From Parabacteroides massiliensis (lineage in GTDB: Bacteria > Bacteroidota > Bacteroidia > Bacteroidales > Tannerellaceae), in NCBI RefSeq assembly GCF_900155425.1, contig NZ_LT700192.1, positions 186,001 through 250,000 on the forward strand: a DNA stretch of 64,000 bases, in the 5' to 3' direction. The notes beneath the pieces were generated by a model, which did not search any database, was not told the origin of the DNA, and worked only from the letters and a program-made list of their open reading frames with translations. Shown piece after piece: positions 1 to 8,957 of this stretch. Position 1 is the first letter of the stretch. The number at the start of each line of letters is the position of its first letter. A program made the position numbers and the translations under genes.

Positions 1-1628
1 GATTGTTTGGATTGTTCCAAAGAGGTCTGCTGCATACTGAACAGGGCAGTGGCGTCGATCTTATGTTTTCCGAATTCACCTGTGTACTTCAGTAAGTTCT
101 CCCATGTGTAATCCCAATAATGTTCGTTCAGGATAGAAGCGCTACCGTTTTTGGCTTTACCGGACAAAGTGTTTCGTCCGTAATATTCGCCTTCGAATTT
201 GCTGCGATAGTTATAACCGAAATTAGTGCGGAAAGACAAGCCTTTTATCGGCAACATGGCTTCTGCAAATGTCGAAATGAAAATGTTGCGGGCTGTTTTG
301 TCGCTTGTCGCTTCCATGTCGGCTAACGGGTTGGGATGCAATGTTTCGTCCATCGGATAGTCGCGCAAGGAACCGTCTTTATTATATAAAACACCGTAAG
401 GAGATTGCAACATGGCATCGCTGATACCGGCCTGTACTCCTCCGTATTCTTTTTGTGCGGCTTGCGTACCCATACCGATTGTCAACCAAGAACCTAACTT
501 TTGCGTAATATTTAAAGCAATGTTGGTACGTTTGATACCCGTATCTTTAACAACCCCTTCTTGGTTCAGGCGGGAGATCGAAGCCATATAGGTTGTGTTT
601 TCCGTTCCACCGGAGACACTGAGTTGGTGGCTGTTGGTCAACGCATTCCGGAAGATCAAATCTTGCCAGTCGGTTTCGATGCCATTCCGATAGTTTTCCA
701 GTTCGATGGCGTGCAGGATGTTTTCCGGCAGCAATGCGTCGCCTGTCAAGTTGCTTAGTTCTTTTTTCTGTTGGGTAATGAATTCCAGATATTGGGATCC
801 GTTCATCATGTCGATGTGGCGTTCCGGTTGTGAGAAACCTACCTGTCCTTTATAGGATACGGTGGCTGCGCCTTTTTTACCTTTCTTTGTCTGGATCAGG
901 ATTACACCGTTTGCACCACGTGAACCGTAGATGGCGGCAGACGAAGCGTCTTTCAGCACTGATAAGTTTTCGATGATGTCGGGATCGATGTCACCCAGTG
1001 AACCGCTGTAAGGAATACCGTCCAATACGATCAAAGGTGAGTTGTCTGCACTCAGCGAGTTTTCACCACGAACACGCAAGGTCTGGTCTTCCGCGGGGTT
1101 GGCTTTGCTTGTCGTAATGTTTAACCCCGGAACCTGTCCGGCTAATTTGTCGAGCAAGTTGTTTGTCGTAACCATCTGGAGCTTTTCTTCTCCCACGGCG
1201 ACGATACCGCCCGTCATATCTGATTTACGTTGCGAACCGTAACCGATAACAACAACGTCGTCCAAACCGATCGCATTGTCTTTTAGGACGATGTCTAATG
1301 TTTTAGCACCCGTAATCTTGATTTCTTGCGTTTCGCAACCGATGTAAGAAACTGCGATTGTTGAGTTTTGAGGAACATCAAGGGTGAATTTCCCGTCAAC
1401 ATCGGTAACGGTACCGATCGTCGTGCCTTTTACGACAATGTTAGCTCCGATAATCGGAAATTTGTCAGCATCCGCGATTACCGTACCGGACACTTTGACG
1501 TTCTGCGCATATACCTGTACGGATATAAACGCCATAAAAAATAGTAATAAGGAAAGAAATCTGCTCTTTCCGTTTGCCTTTTCATTGGGTGGCAAATTCC
1601 CTCGTAGTTGTCTGTTCATGCCTTTCAT
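1..1628 (-). CDS. SusC/RagA-family TonB-dependent outer-membrane transporter, N-terminal part (runs off left edge)
   Basis: The visible 542 codons give a signal peptide (hydrophobic stretch about residues 24-37, likely cleavage after VYA at 41), then a CarboxypepD_reg-like beta-sandwich (about 43-120), the DDVVVIGYG segment that precedes SusC plug domains, and a plug with LRVRGENSLSADNSPLIVLDG and the typical LKDASSAAIYGSRGANGVI signature. The start of the barrel follows. The family imports oligosaccharides across the outer membrane with a SusD lipoprotein, which would lie outside the window to the left. Two in-frame ATGs (1628 and 1619) are possible starts; I use the first. The promoter is activator-dependent in layout, with direct repeats at 1720-1753. 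The adjacent HTCS-1 is the likely regulator. The substrate cannot be told from this part. Confidence 0.95.
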   Translation of the reverse strand, partial: MKGMNRQLRGNLPPNEKANGKSRFLSLLLFFMAFISVQVYAQNVKVSGTVIADADKFPIIGANIVVKGTTIGTVTDVDGKFTLDVPQNSTIAVSYIGCETQEIKITGAKTLDIVLKDNAIGLDDVVVIGYGSQRKSDMTGGIVAVGEEKLQMVTTNNLLDKLAGQVPGLNITTSKANPAEDQTLRVRGENSLSADNSPLIVLDGIPYSGSLGDIDPDIIENLSVLKDASSAAIYGSRGANGVILIQTKKGKKGAATVSYKGQVGFSQPERHIDMMNGSQYLEFITQQKKELSNLTGDALLPENILHAIELENYRNGIETDWQDLIFRNALTNSHQLSVSGGTENTTYMASISRLNQEGVVKDTGIKRTNIALNITQKLGSWLTIGMGTQAAQKEYGGVQAGISDAMLQSPYGVLYNKDGSLRDYPMDETLHPNPLADMEATSDKTARNIFISTFAEAMLPIKGLSFRTNFGYNYRSKFEGEYYGRNTLSGKAKNGSASILNEHYWDYTWENLLKYTGEFGKHKIDATALFSMQQTSLEQSKQ

Positions 1629-1687
1629 AATTTATTAGCACATTAAACAATTAGTAATTAACCTGTCGGTCCTGTTTGTTTTTGTGT

Positions 1688-1753
1688 CAAAAGAATGAAA
1701 GATGCAAACCAAGCACGTGTAAATTTATTCCAAAAGGGGATAAATTTATTCCA
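1688..1753 (-). promoter_or_regulatory. susC promoter with tandem HTCS-type operator
   Basis: On the minus strand the half-site TGGAATAAATTTA occurs twice (1753-1741 and 1732-1720), a 21-bp period. It is followed after exactly 24 nt by a -7-like box TTCTTTTG (1695-1688). A heptamer AGCACGT/ACGTGCT (1712-1718, 1754-1760) flanks the pair as an inverted repeat. The same spacing recurs at the two GH2 promoters. Direct repeats two helical turns apart fit AraC-type binding; that reading is inference. Confidence 0.7.
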
Positions 1754-1796
1754 ACGTGCTAAAAAACATTTATTTTGATGAATATTGATAGAGGTA

Positions 1797-4700
1797 CTAC
1801 CCGTTTTGAGATCCAGCTTCCTGGTATTCTGTCGGAGACATTCCGTAGGCAGCCTTAAAACTGCGGGCAAAATACGAACGGCTGCTGAAACCGATATGTT
1901 GGGCTATTTCGGAAACATTCATGTCTGATTCCTTTAAGAGTTTCGCTCCTGCCTCCAAACGGATATTTTTGATCAGTTCGATGGGAGAAAGCCCGGTTAC
2001 GGTTTTAACTTTCCTGTAGAAATTGGTCCGGCTCATACCCAATGCTTCATAAATGACCGACACGTCGAGTTCCGGATTCGAAATATTGGCTTTTACGATC
2101 TCGATATACCGGGCGAGGAAATCATCGTGCTCTTTCGGCTCTTCCACTCCGAGTTGTTTGAGAGAAAGCGTTTCCCCGTACATCGTTTTCATTTTTTTGC
2201 GCAGGGAAAGGATATTCCGTATGCGGGCTTTGAGCAAGGATATCTGGAACGGTTTGACGATATAGTCGTCTGCACCGGCATCCAGTCCTTCTTCTATCTG
2301 CGATATCATCGATTTGGCGGTGAGCAGGATAACCGGTATATGGCAATAGTTTTGGTTTTCCTTGATACGTTTGCAAAGTTCGAGCCCGTTCATTTCGGGC
2401 ATCATGACGTCGCTGATGACGATATGAGGGTATGACTCCTCGATCATAGCCAAGGCCTCTTTGCCATTGAATGCTTTGACCACGATATAATCGAGGCTGA
2501 GCTGTTGTTCCAGATATTGAAGCACTTCCTGGTTATCATCGACCAGCAAGACTGTCTGCTTGTTTTTGTTTTCGGTCTCTTCGACCAGCAAATCGAATTT
2601 CTTGCTGATTTCGGCGGACTTGGACAGAACGGGAGATTCGTTTTGCCCTCCGTCCTGCTTTTCGGTGTCGGGAAGAAGGAACATAAAGCGGGTGCCTTCC
2701 GTTTCCGAACTTTCTGCCCAGATACAACCGTTATGCTGCAAAATGATGGAGCGTGTCAGGCTGAGTCCGATTCCTGTACCGGAAATCTGCTTGTGTATAT
2801 CTTCTTGCGAACGATAGAAAGGTTCGAAAATCTTTTCCGCCTCTTGCTCGCTGAACCCTTTTCCGGTATCGATTACTTCGATGAACAGATATCCGCTTTC
2901 TATCAATATGGAGCTGTATTGAGCCGGGAAATGGGGGAGCAGTTCACATTCAGCTTGTGTGACCGTACTGACACGGATGGTTACTTCTCCTTCCGACGGA
3001 GTGAATTTGAAGGCATTGGAGAGCAGGTTGAAGAATATCTTTTCGATTTCCGCTTCGTCGAAACAAACCTGGTACGTCTCCGGCAGTTCATTCTCCAACG
3101 TGAAACGGATCTCCCGATTGTGTGCCACGCTCTCGAACGAGTGGTACATTTCGCGGATAAAGGCAGAGAAATTGAAACAGGTCTTTTGCAGGATTGTTTT
3201 ACCGGCCTCGTATTTCTGTATGTCCATCAGGTTGTTGACCAGGAGCAACATCCGTCCGGTATTCTTTTTGATCAGCTGGAGCGTCTCCTTTATTTCGGGC
3301 GAGAACGAGACGTACTGCATCAGGTCGTTTAGCGGGTTGATGATGAGCGTCAGAGGAGTGCGCAGCTCGTGTGAGAAATTGGTGAACATGCGCATCCGTT
3401 CCTCATGCAGTTCGTTGACCTTGTCCTGCTCCATCTGTTTGTAGCGAAGTTCCCGTTCCCGTTCATGCTTGTTGTGCTGATGGCGGATGATTCTCGTGAT
3501 GACGAATGTGATGATACTGAAATATAGAAGGTAAGCCCACCATGTCTTGTAGAAGGGCGGATCGATCGTGATGCGTAGTGTCGCTTCTTCGGGGTTCCAA
3601 ACATTGTCGTTGTTGGAGGCTTTGATCCTGAACGTATAGGTGCCGGGTGCGAGGTTGCTGTAATAGGCCTCCCGCCGGTTGCCGACCGTATGCCACGTCG
3701 GGTCGGCCCCTTCCAGTTTGTAGGCATACTGGTTTCTTTCGGAATGGATAAAGTTTAGTGCCGTATACCTGAACGTGATGCTGTTTTGGTTGGAAGCGAG
3801 CGTAATGTTCCCGTTCTCGATGTCTCCGGTCACGTTGTCTTCGTTATTCACGATCAGGGAGGTAATATATACGGGTGGAATATTGGGATTGACCGTAATC
3901 TTGTCCGGGTTGAAGAAAAGGACTCCTTTGTCTCCGGGGAAATAGATATCGCCGTCGGTCGAAATGCTATTGCCTGAAAATCGTGTGAATTCCATTGCCG
4001 GGATGTCGGCTATCTTCATTTCGCTGAACGTATCGGTCGTACGGTCCAGTTTATACAGGGATTTACCCGTTGTCACCCAGATATTCTGATGCCGGTCGAT
4101 CGTGAGCGAGTTGATGTAGCTATCGGACAGCCCGTCTTCTTTCTGATAATGTTTGGCCAGTTTCAGATTCCGGTTCAAGCGGTACAGCCCGTTTTTATTG
4201 GTTGCAATCCAGATATATCCTTCTTCGTCTTGCGTGACGACCGTGATATTTCCCAGCTTCTCGAACTGAGGATTCGGTTGCAGTTCGGAGGTCAGGTTAC
4301 GGACGGTTTCTTTCTTTATGTCGTATAGGTAAAGGCTGTCGGACAATGTGCCGAATAAAAAACGGTCCGGTTCGAGTTCATGGATCACGGTGACTCCGTT
4401 GAAAGAACGGGAAGCGCCGTCTGCCATGAACCGGTTGATCTGTTTCCCTTTGTCGACCATGACTAAGTTCTGGTCGCTGTTTGTCGGTATCCAGAGCCGT
4501 TTGCTTTTGTCGATGTATAGGGTGAGAATGTCGTTGTGGTGGAAGTCGTATAGCATTTTATACTGTTTGTCCCGGATAGAAAACAGATAGACTGACCCGA
4601 AATGGGTGGAACACAAGATAGAATCCCCCTGTATCAGGAGCGATTTGATGATGTTGATCTCGTAATTTCCTTCGTGAAGAGGTTTGATGGGGTAAAGCTG

Positions 4701-5831
4701 TTGCCGTCCGTTTTTCGGGTTATAGTAAAACAATCCCGCGCCTTCAGTTGCAAACCACATGTCTCCGTTCTTGTCTTGTTCTCCTTTGCCGATGATACCG
4801 GCATATTCGTTTGGCGTGATATAGGAAAACGGACGGTAAAAAGGACTGTGATAATTGATTCCGGCCGAGTAGGTCCCGATCCAGAGCGTCTGGTCTTTGT
4901 CGATCAGCATGCTGTGGATGGAGTAGTGGCTCAAGCCTCCCTTTCCGGATATATTGATGTTTGCCGGAGTGATGGTGAACTTGTTTTTATCCAGGATATT
5001 CAAACCGCGAAACGTCCCGATCAGGATAGAGCTGTCGCCATAGGGTACGAACGCGCGTATCGAGTTGTTGCTGAGTTTTGTATTGTCTTTGTGCAGCCAG
5101 GTGAAGGTCTGTTTTTCTTTGTTGAAGAGGCAAATCCCGTTTTCGTCCGTTCCAAGCCATATATCCCCGTTTGTGCCGGGCAGTATGGTGGTGATGGTTT
5201 TATCGAACGGGATGTGCTGTTTCAACCTCCAGTTGTCGGAAAAGATATACAAGCCGCTGCTTTGTGTCCCTACGTAGATGTCCTTGTCCGGAGCTTGTGC
5301 TGCGGAATAGGTCGGGGATGAAAGAGCCGTGTCGGGAAAGGTTGCTTCGACTGTCTGGTTCATGCGGCATTTGAATATGAAGCGGCTGCAGAAAGCGTAG
5401 ACGTTTCCGTCCGTATGTTTCAATAACCGGTTGACAATGTTGGTTGGACATTCCTCATTGATGCTTTTCGGGTAGAAACGGGTTATCTTTTTTGTTTTGT
5501 AGTCGATGCAATTGATTCCGTTCGATGTCGCGATCCAGATATTCTTCTTGTCGTCTTCGGCAAATCCCCGGATGTAGTTGTCTGTTAACGTTGCGTTGTT
5601 GTTGACTTCATTCTGGTAGACGACGAATTCGTAACCGTCATAGCGATTCGCACCGTTGCGCGTCCCGAACCAGATGTAGCCGTCCGAATCCTGGAAAATG
5701 TCAAGAACGGAGACTTGTGACAAGCCGTCTTCTACTCCCAAATGGGAGAAGAAGAAATTTATGCTATATGCGGGAGTTACATATAGCATGACTAAATATA
5801 TGGCGAGTGTGATATGGAACCTTTTTATCAT
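1797..5831 (-). CDS. Hybrid two-component system regulator (HTCS-1)
   Basis: A single-chain sensor-regulator of 1344 aa from the ATG at 5831. A TTG at 5840 would add three residues but lies inside the -7 box. Order: signal peptide (to about 23), many Reg_prop beta-propeller repeats (about 30-680), Y_Y_Y domain (about 690-760), one membrane span (near TWWAYLLYF, about 765-785), HisKA with the phospho-acceptor His in SHELRT (H821), HATPase with GTGIGLSL, a receiver with the phospho-acceptor Asp in SDVMMPEMNG (D1141), and a C-terminal AraC-type HTH pair. Family knowledge: the periplasmic part binds an oligosaccharide and the HTH activates a polysaccharide locus. It sits between susC and a divergent GH2 gene, both with the shared operator. 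HTCS-2 (11800-15786) is a paralog. Confidence 0.96.
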   Translation of the reverse strand: MIKRFHITLAIYLVMLYVTPAYSINFFFSHLGVEDGLSQVSVLDIFQDSDGYIWFGTRNGANRYDGYEFVVYQNEVNNNATLTDNYIRGFAEDDKKNIWIATSNGINCIDYKTKKITRFYPKSINEECPTNIVNRLLKHTDGNVYAFCSRFIFKCRMNQTVEATFPDTALSSPTYSAAQAPDKDIYVGTQSSGLYIFSDNWRLKQHIPFDKTITTILPGTNGDIWLGTDENGICLFNKEKQTFTWLHKDNTKLSNNSIRAFVPYGDSSILIGTFRGLNILDKNKFTITPANINISGKGGLSHYSIHSMLIDKDQTLWIGTYSAGINYHSPFYRPFSYITPNEYAGIIGKGEQDKNGDMWFATEGAGLFYYNPKNGRQQLYPIKPLHEGNYEINIIKSLLIQGDSILCSTHFGSVYLFSIRDKQYKMLYDFHHNDILTLYIDKSKRLWIPTNSDQNLVMVDKGKQINRFMADGASRSFNGVTVIHELEPDRFLFGTLSDSLYLYDIKKETVRNLTSELQPNPQFEKLGNITVVTQDEEGYIWIATNKNGLYRLNRNLKLAKHYQKEDGLSDSYINSLTIDRHQNIWVTTGKSLYKLDRTTDTFSEMKIADIPAMEFTRFSGNSISTDGDIYFPGDKGVLFFNPDKITVNPNIPPVYITSLIVNNEDNVTGDIENGNITLASNQNSITFRYTALNFIHSERNQYAYKLEGADPTWHTVGNRREAYYSNLAPGTYTFRIKASNNDNVWNPEEATLRITIDPPFYKTWWAYLLYFSIITFVITRIIRHQHNKHERERELRYKQMEQDKVNELHEERMRMFTNFSHELRTPLTLIINPLNDLMQYVSFSPEIKETLQLIKKNTGRMLLLVNNLMDIQKYEAGKTILQKTCFNFSAFIREMYHSFESVAHNREIRFTLENELPETYQVCFDEAEIEKIFFNLLSNAFKFTPSEGEVTIRVSTVTQAECELLPHFPAQYSSILIESGYLFIEVIDTGKGFSEQEAEKIFEPFYRSQEDIHKQISGTGIGLSLTRSIILQHNGCIWAESSETEGTRFMFLLPDTEKQDGGQNESPVLSKSAEISKKFDLLVEETENKNKQTVLLVDDNQEVLQYLEQQLSLDYIVVKAFNGKEALAMIEESYPHIVISDVMMPEMNGLELCKRIKENQNYCHIPVILLTAKSMISQIEEGLDAGADDYIVKPFQISLLKARIRNILSLRKKMKTMYGETLSLKQLGVEEPKEHDDFLARYIEIVKANISNPELDVSVIYEALGMSRTNFYRKVKTVTGLSPIELIKNIRLEAGAKLLKESDMNVSEIAQHIGFSSRSYFARSFKAAYGMSPTEYQEAGSQNG

Positions 5832-5837
5832 ATGTTG

Positions 5838-5845
5838 CAAAGATA
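5838..5845 (-). promoter_or_regulatory. -7 box of HTCS-1 gene
   Basis: Minus-strand TATCTTTG is a perfect TAnnTTTG match. Only six bases separate it from the ATG at 5831, so transcription would begin at or next to the start codon. No convincing -33 TTTG is seen. Confidence 0.5.
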
Positions 5846-5852
5846 GCGATTT

Positions 5853-5918
5853 GGAGACGATCTTGAACAGGTTTGAGATGATTTTGCACGGTTCAATGAG
5901 CTGATAACCCTATTTTTG
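5853..5918 (+). promoter_or_regulatory. GH2 promoter with tandem HTCS-type operator
   Basis: Half-sites GGAGACGATCTTG (5853-5865) and TGAGATGATTTTG (5874-5886) lie at a 21-bp period. The inner one ends 24 nt before the -7 box TATTTTTG (5911-5918). The wider repeat unit (5850-5873 and 5872-5893) is also similar. Spacing is identical to that at susC and at the second GH2 gene. No -33 TTTG stands at the usual distance, as expected for an activator-dependent promoter. Confidence 0.7.
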
Positions 5919-5940
5919 CAACTCAATCAATAAAAACATC

Positions 5941-8058
5941 ATGAATAGACGAGTATTGAGTTTAACCTTATTGTTGGCCTGTTTCAGTTGGGTGGTGCAG
6001 GCCGAAGGCCGGATTGTCGAGTCGTTTAACTCCGGCTGGGTATTTAAGAAAGCGCCGGCAAGCAAGGAACTGGCCGTTAATGCGCCGAAATGGGAGAGTG
6101 GATGGACCGAAGTCGAGATTCCTCACACATGGAATGCAAAAGACATGCAGACGCAGTATGACCAGTTCTACGAGGGACCTGCCTACTACAAGAAACACTA
6201 TTTCTTTCCCGCCGGACTGAAAGACAAACGCGTCTTCCTCCGCTTCGAAGGTGTGGGGGCCGTTGCGGAAGTGTATGTCAACGGTTCGCTTGTCACGACC
6301 CATAAAGGAGCCTATTCCGCTTTTTCATGCGAGATCGGCACGGTGCTGAAACCGGGAGCGGATAACGAGATCATTGTGAAAGCCGACAATGCGTCACGTC
6401 CGGACGTGATTCCCATCAACCATGTGCTTTTCGGCGTTTACGGCGGGATGTATCGCCCGGTTTGGCTGATCGTGACAGATCCTTATAATATATGTGTGAC
6501 CGATTGCGCTTCTTCCGGTGTCTATATCACCCAGAAGAATGTCTCCAAAAAGCAAGCGGATGTAAAAGTGAAAGTGAAGTTGGACAACGGGACGTTGCAA
6601 CCGGCTCCGCTCACTTTGCAGAACACGATTTACGACCGGGAAGGGAAGCAGATAGCAACCCAGAGCCGCTCGTTCGACCTGACACCGCAGGGCGTACAGT
6701 CGTTCGAAACCGATTTCAAGATCAAGAATCCCACCTTGTGGCAGGGCCGGAAGAACCCTTATCTGTATAAGGTCGTGAGCCGCCTGATCCGGGACGGGAA
6801 AGTGATCGACGAAGTGGTGCAACCGTTGGGCCTGCGCAAATACGAGATCGTTGCCGGCGAAGGATTCTATCTGAATGGAGAGAAATACCCGATGTACGGC
6901 GTTACCCGCCATCAGGACTGGTGGGGACTGGGCAGTGCGTTGAAGAACGAAAACCATGATTTTGACCTGGCTACGATCATGGATATCGGTGCGACAACCG
7001 TCCGTTTCGCCCACTACCAGCAATCGGACTACCTCTATTCGCGTTGCGACAGCTTAGGGTTGGTCATCTGGGCGGAGATTCCTTTTGTGAACCGTGTCTC
7101 CGGACAGGAAGCCGAGAACGCCCGTAACCAGCTCCGCGAACTGATCCGCCAGAGCTTCAACCACCCGTCCATCTATGTCTGGGGGTTGCATAACGAGGTC
7201 TACCATCCGCATGAATATACGAAAGAACTGACCCGCTCCTTGCATGACCTGGCGAAGACGGAAGATCCGGACCGTTACACCGTTTCGGTAAACGGATACG
7301 GACACATGGAGCATCCGGTCAACCTGAACGCCGACATACAGGGCATGAACCGCTATTTCGGCTGGTATGAAAAGAAATTGCAGGATATCGAACCGTGGGT
7401 GGAAGGTTTGGAGAAGAACTATCCGAACCAGAAACTGATGTTGACGGAGTACGGGGCCGACGCCAATCTGGCTCATCAGACCGAATATCTGGACAATTCG
7501 CTTAACTGGACGAAGCCCTTCTATCCGGAAACTTTTCAGACGAAGACGCACGAATACCAGTGGAGCGTGATCGCCAAGCATCCGTATATTGTCGCTTCTT
7601 ATTTGTGGAACACCTTCGATTTCGCTACTCCTCTGGCCAACCGCGGCGACCTCCCTGCACGTAATATGAAAGGTATGGTGACTTTCGACCGCAAGACGAA
7701 GAAAGACTCCTATTTCTGGTACAAGGCGAACTGGAGCGAAGACCCCGTTCTGTACCTGACACAACGCCGGAATGTGGACCGCGAAAAGAAAGTCACTTCC
7801 ATCACTGTCTATTCCAATATCGGCGAACCGAAGGTTTTCCTGAACGGCCGAGAGCTATCCGGCATTCACAAAGGTTATACAGACGTACATTATATTATAG
7901 ACAATGTGACTCTGGCAGACGGGAAGAACATCGTGAAGACTGTCGTAAGCAAAGATGGCAAGACATACGAAGATACGATCGAATGGATGTATACCGGAGA
8001 GAAAAAACGGGAAGCGGATTCCTTTTCCATCAAAGGCGTACATGCCGGATTTGAATAG
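5941..8058 (+). CDS. Secreted glycoside hydrolase family 2 (beta-galactosidase/beta-glucuronidase type)
   Basis: 705 aa with a signal peptide ending near VVQA (about 21). A jelly-roll sugar-binding domain (about 25-190) and an Ig-like domain (about 195-295) precede the TIM barrel (about 300-600). The barrel carries the acid/base Glu in GLHNEVYH (E419) and the nucleophile Glu in LTEYGAD (E503). A DUF4982-like beta domain closes the protein (about 610-690). It cleaves a terminal beta-linked sugar in the periplasm or at the cell surface; the exact sugar is not predictable. It is divergent from HTCS-1 and has the shared tandem operator, so it is probably induced with susC. It ends at a bidirectional terminator. 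Confidence 0.93.
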   Translation: MNRRVLSLTLLLACFSWVVQAEGRIVESFNSGWVFKKAPASKELAVNAPKWESGWTEVEIPHTWNAKDMQTQYDQFYEGPAYYKKHYFFPAGLKDKRVFLRFEGVGAVAEVYVNGSLVTTHKGAYSAFSCEIGTVLKPGADNEIIVKADNASRPDVIPINHVLFGVYGGMYRPVWLIVTDPYNICVTDCASSGVYITQKNVSKKQADVKVKVKLDNGTLQPAPLTLQNTIYDREGKQIATQSRSFDLTPQGVQSFETDFKIKNPTLWQGRKNPYLYKVVSRLIRDGKVIDEVVQPLGLRKYEIVAGEGFYLNGEKYPMYGVTRHQDWWGLGSALKNENHDFDLATIMDIGATTVRFAHYQQSDYLYSRCDSLGLVIWAEIPFVNRVSGQEAENARNQLRELIRQSFNHPSIYVWGLHNEVYHPHEYTKELTRSLHDLAKTEDPDRYTVSVNGYGHMEHPVNLNADIQGMNRYFGWYEKKLQDIEPWVEGLEKNYPNQKLMLTEYGADANLAHQTEYLDNSLNWTKPFYPETFQTKTHEYQWSVIAKHPYIVASYLWNTFDFATPLANRGDLPARNMKGMVTFDRKTKKDSYFWYKANWSEDPVLYLTQRRNVDREKKVTSITVYSNIGEPKVFLNGRELSGIHKGYTDVHYIIDNVTLADGKNIVKTVVSKDGKTYEDTIEWMYTGEKKREADSFSIKGVHAGFE

Positions 8059-8089
8059 AAGGACGGCTACTAACGTATAAAAAAGACGT

Positions 8090-8150
8090 AAAAGCCACGG
8101 AAGCCTGCCTGAATCCGTTGAGGAAACCGGGCCGCTTCCGTGGCTTTTTT
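8090..8150. terminator. Bidirectional intrinsic terminator
   Basis: A perfect 15-bp stem (8090-8104 with 8134-8148) is flanked by an A-run on the left and a T-run on the right. It lies between the convergent GH2 gene and the GH35-like gene, whose stop codon overlaps the T-run. Confidence 0.9.
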
Positions 8151-8923
8151 TATTTGTATACCGGTTTGTCTGACAGGGAAACAGACCGTTGGCTGTTGTT
8201 CTTCAGTTCGAAAAGGACGACTTCGTTTTTCCCTTGTTTCAGAACGCTTGCCGGAACTTCTACGGATTGCGTGGCATTCTCTTCCCAATAGGCCCCCAGA
8301 TATTCGCCGTTTACCCAGAGTTCTCCCATTCCCCAGCCTTTAATACTGATGTGACAGTCTTTGGGGGTGTTCATCTCGAACGTCCCTTTGTGGAAACAGG
8401 GAGAGTCGCCTTCTTTTTTGTCTCCGAACGTGAGTTCGTTAACGGAAGTTTCGCGGACGAGAAGCGGAATCATTTTCCAGTTCTCGATAGCTGCACCGTT
8501 GAGCGAGATGGCTCCAAATAGTCCTTTTGAGTTGTCCAGTATTTCGGGACCATAGGTGATGCGTCCGATATTCTCGGCATAGATTTGTAACTGATATGTC
8601 CCCGGAGCAATATTCAGCAATAGGCTTTTATGGTCGTCTGTCAGGCAACCTTGTAGTTTCCCGTTTAGGTAAACGGTTGCATAATCCCTGATGTTTTCCA
8701 CTTCCAGTGTCGGATTTTCTTCTTCCGTTTTGAGCTCTGTTTCATAAAGAGCATATCCGAAGTCGATACCCATATCGTTCATGGTCATAAGCTCCGGCGA
8801 TTCGAATACTTCACCATATGTTTGCTCTAACGGAGCGAACACTGTTATCTGTATTTCTTGGCTGAAAGCAGAAGTAACAGAGAGGAGGTGGAACAAGTAA
8901 GCTGATAATAAAAATCGTTTCAT
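8150..8923 (-). CDS. Exported protein made of GH35-type C-terminal beta-sandwich domains, no catalytic barrel
   Basis: 257 aa with a signal peptide (about 1-21, cleavage near AFS). The rest matches the pattern of the two C-terminal domains of GH35 beta-galactosidases. The first (about 35-145) has VRDYATVYLNGK and AENIGRITYGPEILDNSKG. The second, a jelly roll (about 165-250), has IKGWGMGELWVNGEYLGAYW and KQGKNEVVLFEL. The roughly 350-residue TIM barrel that normally precedes these domains is absent, and with it the catalytic glutamates. It lies 34 bp downstream of the GH2 gene at 8958-11684 on the same strand, so both are probably one transcript. It may bind sugar or act as a partner subunit; it could also be a stable remnant of an internal deletion. 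The reading frame is intact. Confidence 0.8.
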   Translation of the reverse strand: MKRFLLSAYLFHLLSVTSAFSQEIQITVFAPLEQTYGEVFESPELMTMNDMGIDFGYALYETELKTEEENPTLEVENIRDYATVYLNGKLQGCLTDDHKSLLLNIAPGTYQLQIYAENIGRITYGPEILDNSKGLFGAISLNGAAIENWKMIPLLVRETSVNELTFGDKKEGDSPCFHKGTFEMNTPKDCHISIKGWGMGELWVNGEYLGAYWEENATQSVEVPASVLKQGKNEVVLFELKNNSQRSVSLSDKPVYK

Positions 8924-8957
8924 GAGATTCTTTTGTTAAGAAAAATGAGAGAATCGG

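Noticed and set aside
2505-3332. 275-aa open frame on the plus strand
   Set aside because: Antisense to the kinase and receiver parts of HTCS-1; no start signal or recognisable motif.
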